Shown here: positions 63,298 through 64,000 of the stretch, one piece after another
Layout of the letters: the number at the start of each line of letters is the position of its first letter
How positions within the stretch are numbered: position 1 is the stretch's first letter
From: Bacteroidota bacterium
GTDB lineage: Bacteria; Bacteroidota; Bacteroidia; Chitinophagales; Chitinophagaceae
Direction of reading: 5' to 3'
DNA: 64,000 nucleotides
NCBI GenBank assembly: GCA_018267705.1
Contig: JAFDXX010000007.1
Span: 248,001 to 312,000 of the forward strand
Position numbers and translations under genes: made by a program
The notes under the pieces: model-generated
Databases searched by the model: none
What the model saw: only the letters and a program-made list of their open reading frames with translations
Told to the model about the DNA's origin: nothing

Positions 63298-64000
63298 ATG
63301 ATTAAACAAACAGCCTGCTTCCTTTCTCTTGCTTTATTGTTTTATGCTTGCAAAAACAATTCGCATACTACACAAAAATTTATTGAAACCGGTTATATGG
63401 ATTCATCGGTAAAACCCGGTGATAACTTTTTTTTATACGTTAATGGCAAATGGATTGATACTGCAAAAATACCTGCAACAGAATCTGGTATTGGTGCTTT
63501 TTTAGATGTTTATAACAGAACTAAAGATCATATTAAAATAATTTTTGATGAGGTTTCAAAAACAACCAATCCAATAGGAAGTGCAGAACAACTAGTTGGT
63601 GATTTATATGCAAGCGGAATGGATTCTACCACTATTGAAAAATTAGGCTACACACCAATTAAGCCTTATTTAGAAAAAATAGATGCCATAACTAATGCTC
63701 AAAGTATATTGAAACTTGAATCAGAACTCAACAAAATCAATCATTTTTTTATTGTTTCTTTTTATATAGCACCTGATCAAAAAAATAGCGGAACAAATAT
63801 TATTAATTTTTCACAAACAGGTATTGGGCTACCCGATAGAGATTATTATTTTAAAACAGACTCGGCTACTACACATATTCAAAAAGCATATCAAACATAT
63901 ATGCAAAAAACATTTATGTTATTGGGAGATGATTCTGCCACTGCAGCCCAAAAAAGCACAGCCGTATATGCTTTAGAAAAACAACTGGCCGCCAGCCACA
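63298..64000 (+). CDS. M13-family metallopeptidase lipoprotein, N-terminal part
   Basis: The frame opens at ATG 63298 and runs off the window (234 residues visible). A lipoprotein signal ends in LLFYACKN. Then the neprilysin/PepO N-terminal pattern: MDSSVKPGDNFFLYVNGKW, a Trp-containing start of the M13_N domain, LVGDLYASGMDSTTIEKLG and GIGLPDRDYYFKTD. The zinc motif HExxH would lie beyond the edge. It probably degrades oligopeptides in the periplasm. 184 bases after feoB. Confidence 0.9.
   Translation, partial: MIKQTACFLSLALLFYACKNNSHTTQKFIETGYMDSSVKPGDNFFLYVNGKWIDTAKIPATESGIGAFLDVYNRTKDHIKIIFDEVSKTTNPIGSAEQLVGDLYASGMDSTTIEKLGYTPIKPYLEKIDAITNAQSILKLESELNKINHFFIVSFYIAPDQKNSGTNIINFSQTGIGLPDRDYYFKTDSATTHIQKAYQTYMQKTFMLLGDDSATAAQKSTAVYALEKQLAASH

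Noticed and set aside
1..64000. CRISPR arrays, tRNA or rRNA genes, insertion sequences, toxin-antitoxin or restriction systems
   Set aside because: I looked for repeated spacers, cloverleaf-like GC-rich stretches, conserved rRNA words and transposase motifs and saw none.

Overview
The window looks like a chromosomal segment of a low-GC (roughly one third G+C by eye) member of the Bacteroidota, most likely a Chitinophagales/Chitinophagaceae-type bacterium. The evidence is gliding genes gldE and gldD next to ssb, a futalosine-pathway mqnC, an IPExxxVDY protein, DUF3109 and DUF7033-type proteins, weak Shine-Dalgarno sites, and -7 boxes of the Bacteroidota form TAnnTTTG a few bases upstream of start codons. 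I see no rRNA, tRNA, CRISPR array, prophage or intact insertion sequence.

Layout. 1-192 is the 3' end of a probable RND efflux permease. 309-10847 (minus) is a respiratory complex I operon in the order nuoA-B-C-D-H-I-J-K-L-M-N plus a small conserved-looking gene. nuoE, nuoF and nuoG are absent, and the wide gaps of the operon are filled by short repeats. 10925-12348 holds a DUF3820 gene and recA. 12507-16984 (plus) carries exported proteins: an esterase-fold protein that has lost its catalytic triad, an outer-membrane barrel and a GCPII-like M28 peptidase. 17061-23076 has a membrane sulfatase/LTA-synthase-like enzyme divergent from a GH18-CE4-GT2 three-domain polysaccharide enzyme. 23149-28000 is metabolism: transketolase C-terminal subunit, the C-terminal half of CarB as a separate gene, kbl and mqnC. 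28175-32400 carries an aspartyl protease with PDZ, an M16 peptidase pair and a small membrane protein. 32393-38531 (minus) has a SWIM-SNF2 helicase and the gcvT-rlpA-comB group. 38651-42060 (minus) has a SnoaL-like protein and a padR-pspC operon with an apparent operator. 42519-48409 (plus) runs ssb, gldE, gldD, DUF3109, lutB and a DUF7033 deacetylase-like gene. 48465-52117 (minus) is comEC-purH. 52605-55411 (plus) is an uncharacterised signalling locus: soluble orphan protein, multi-pass membrane protein, short histidine kinase and NarL-type regulator. 55457-60888 (minus) has a UvrD/PcrA helicase, then pdxH, phhB, IPExxxVDY and an M28-PDZ peptidase. 61005-64000 (plus) has feoB and the start of an M13 peptidase.

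How they fit. The 11-subunit complex I would pump ions while reducing menaquinone, which MqnC helps make; its electron donor is not evident because the NADH module is missing from the operon. Many products are exported peptidases and envelope or surface-polysaccharide enzymes, suggesting a heterotrophic gliding bacterium living on proteins and polymers.

The best candidate for an undescribed system is the 52.1-55.4 kb signalling locus with its ACGG-rich repeat region and a palindrome across the first gene's -7 box. Other notable items are the split CarB, the triad-less esterase, the GH18-CE4-GT2 fusion and the repeats lodged in the nuo operon.
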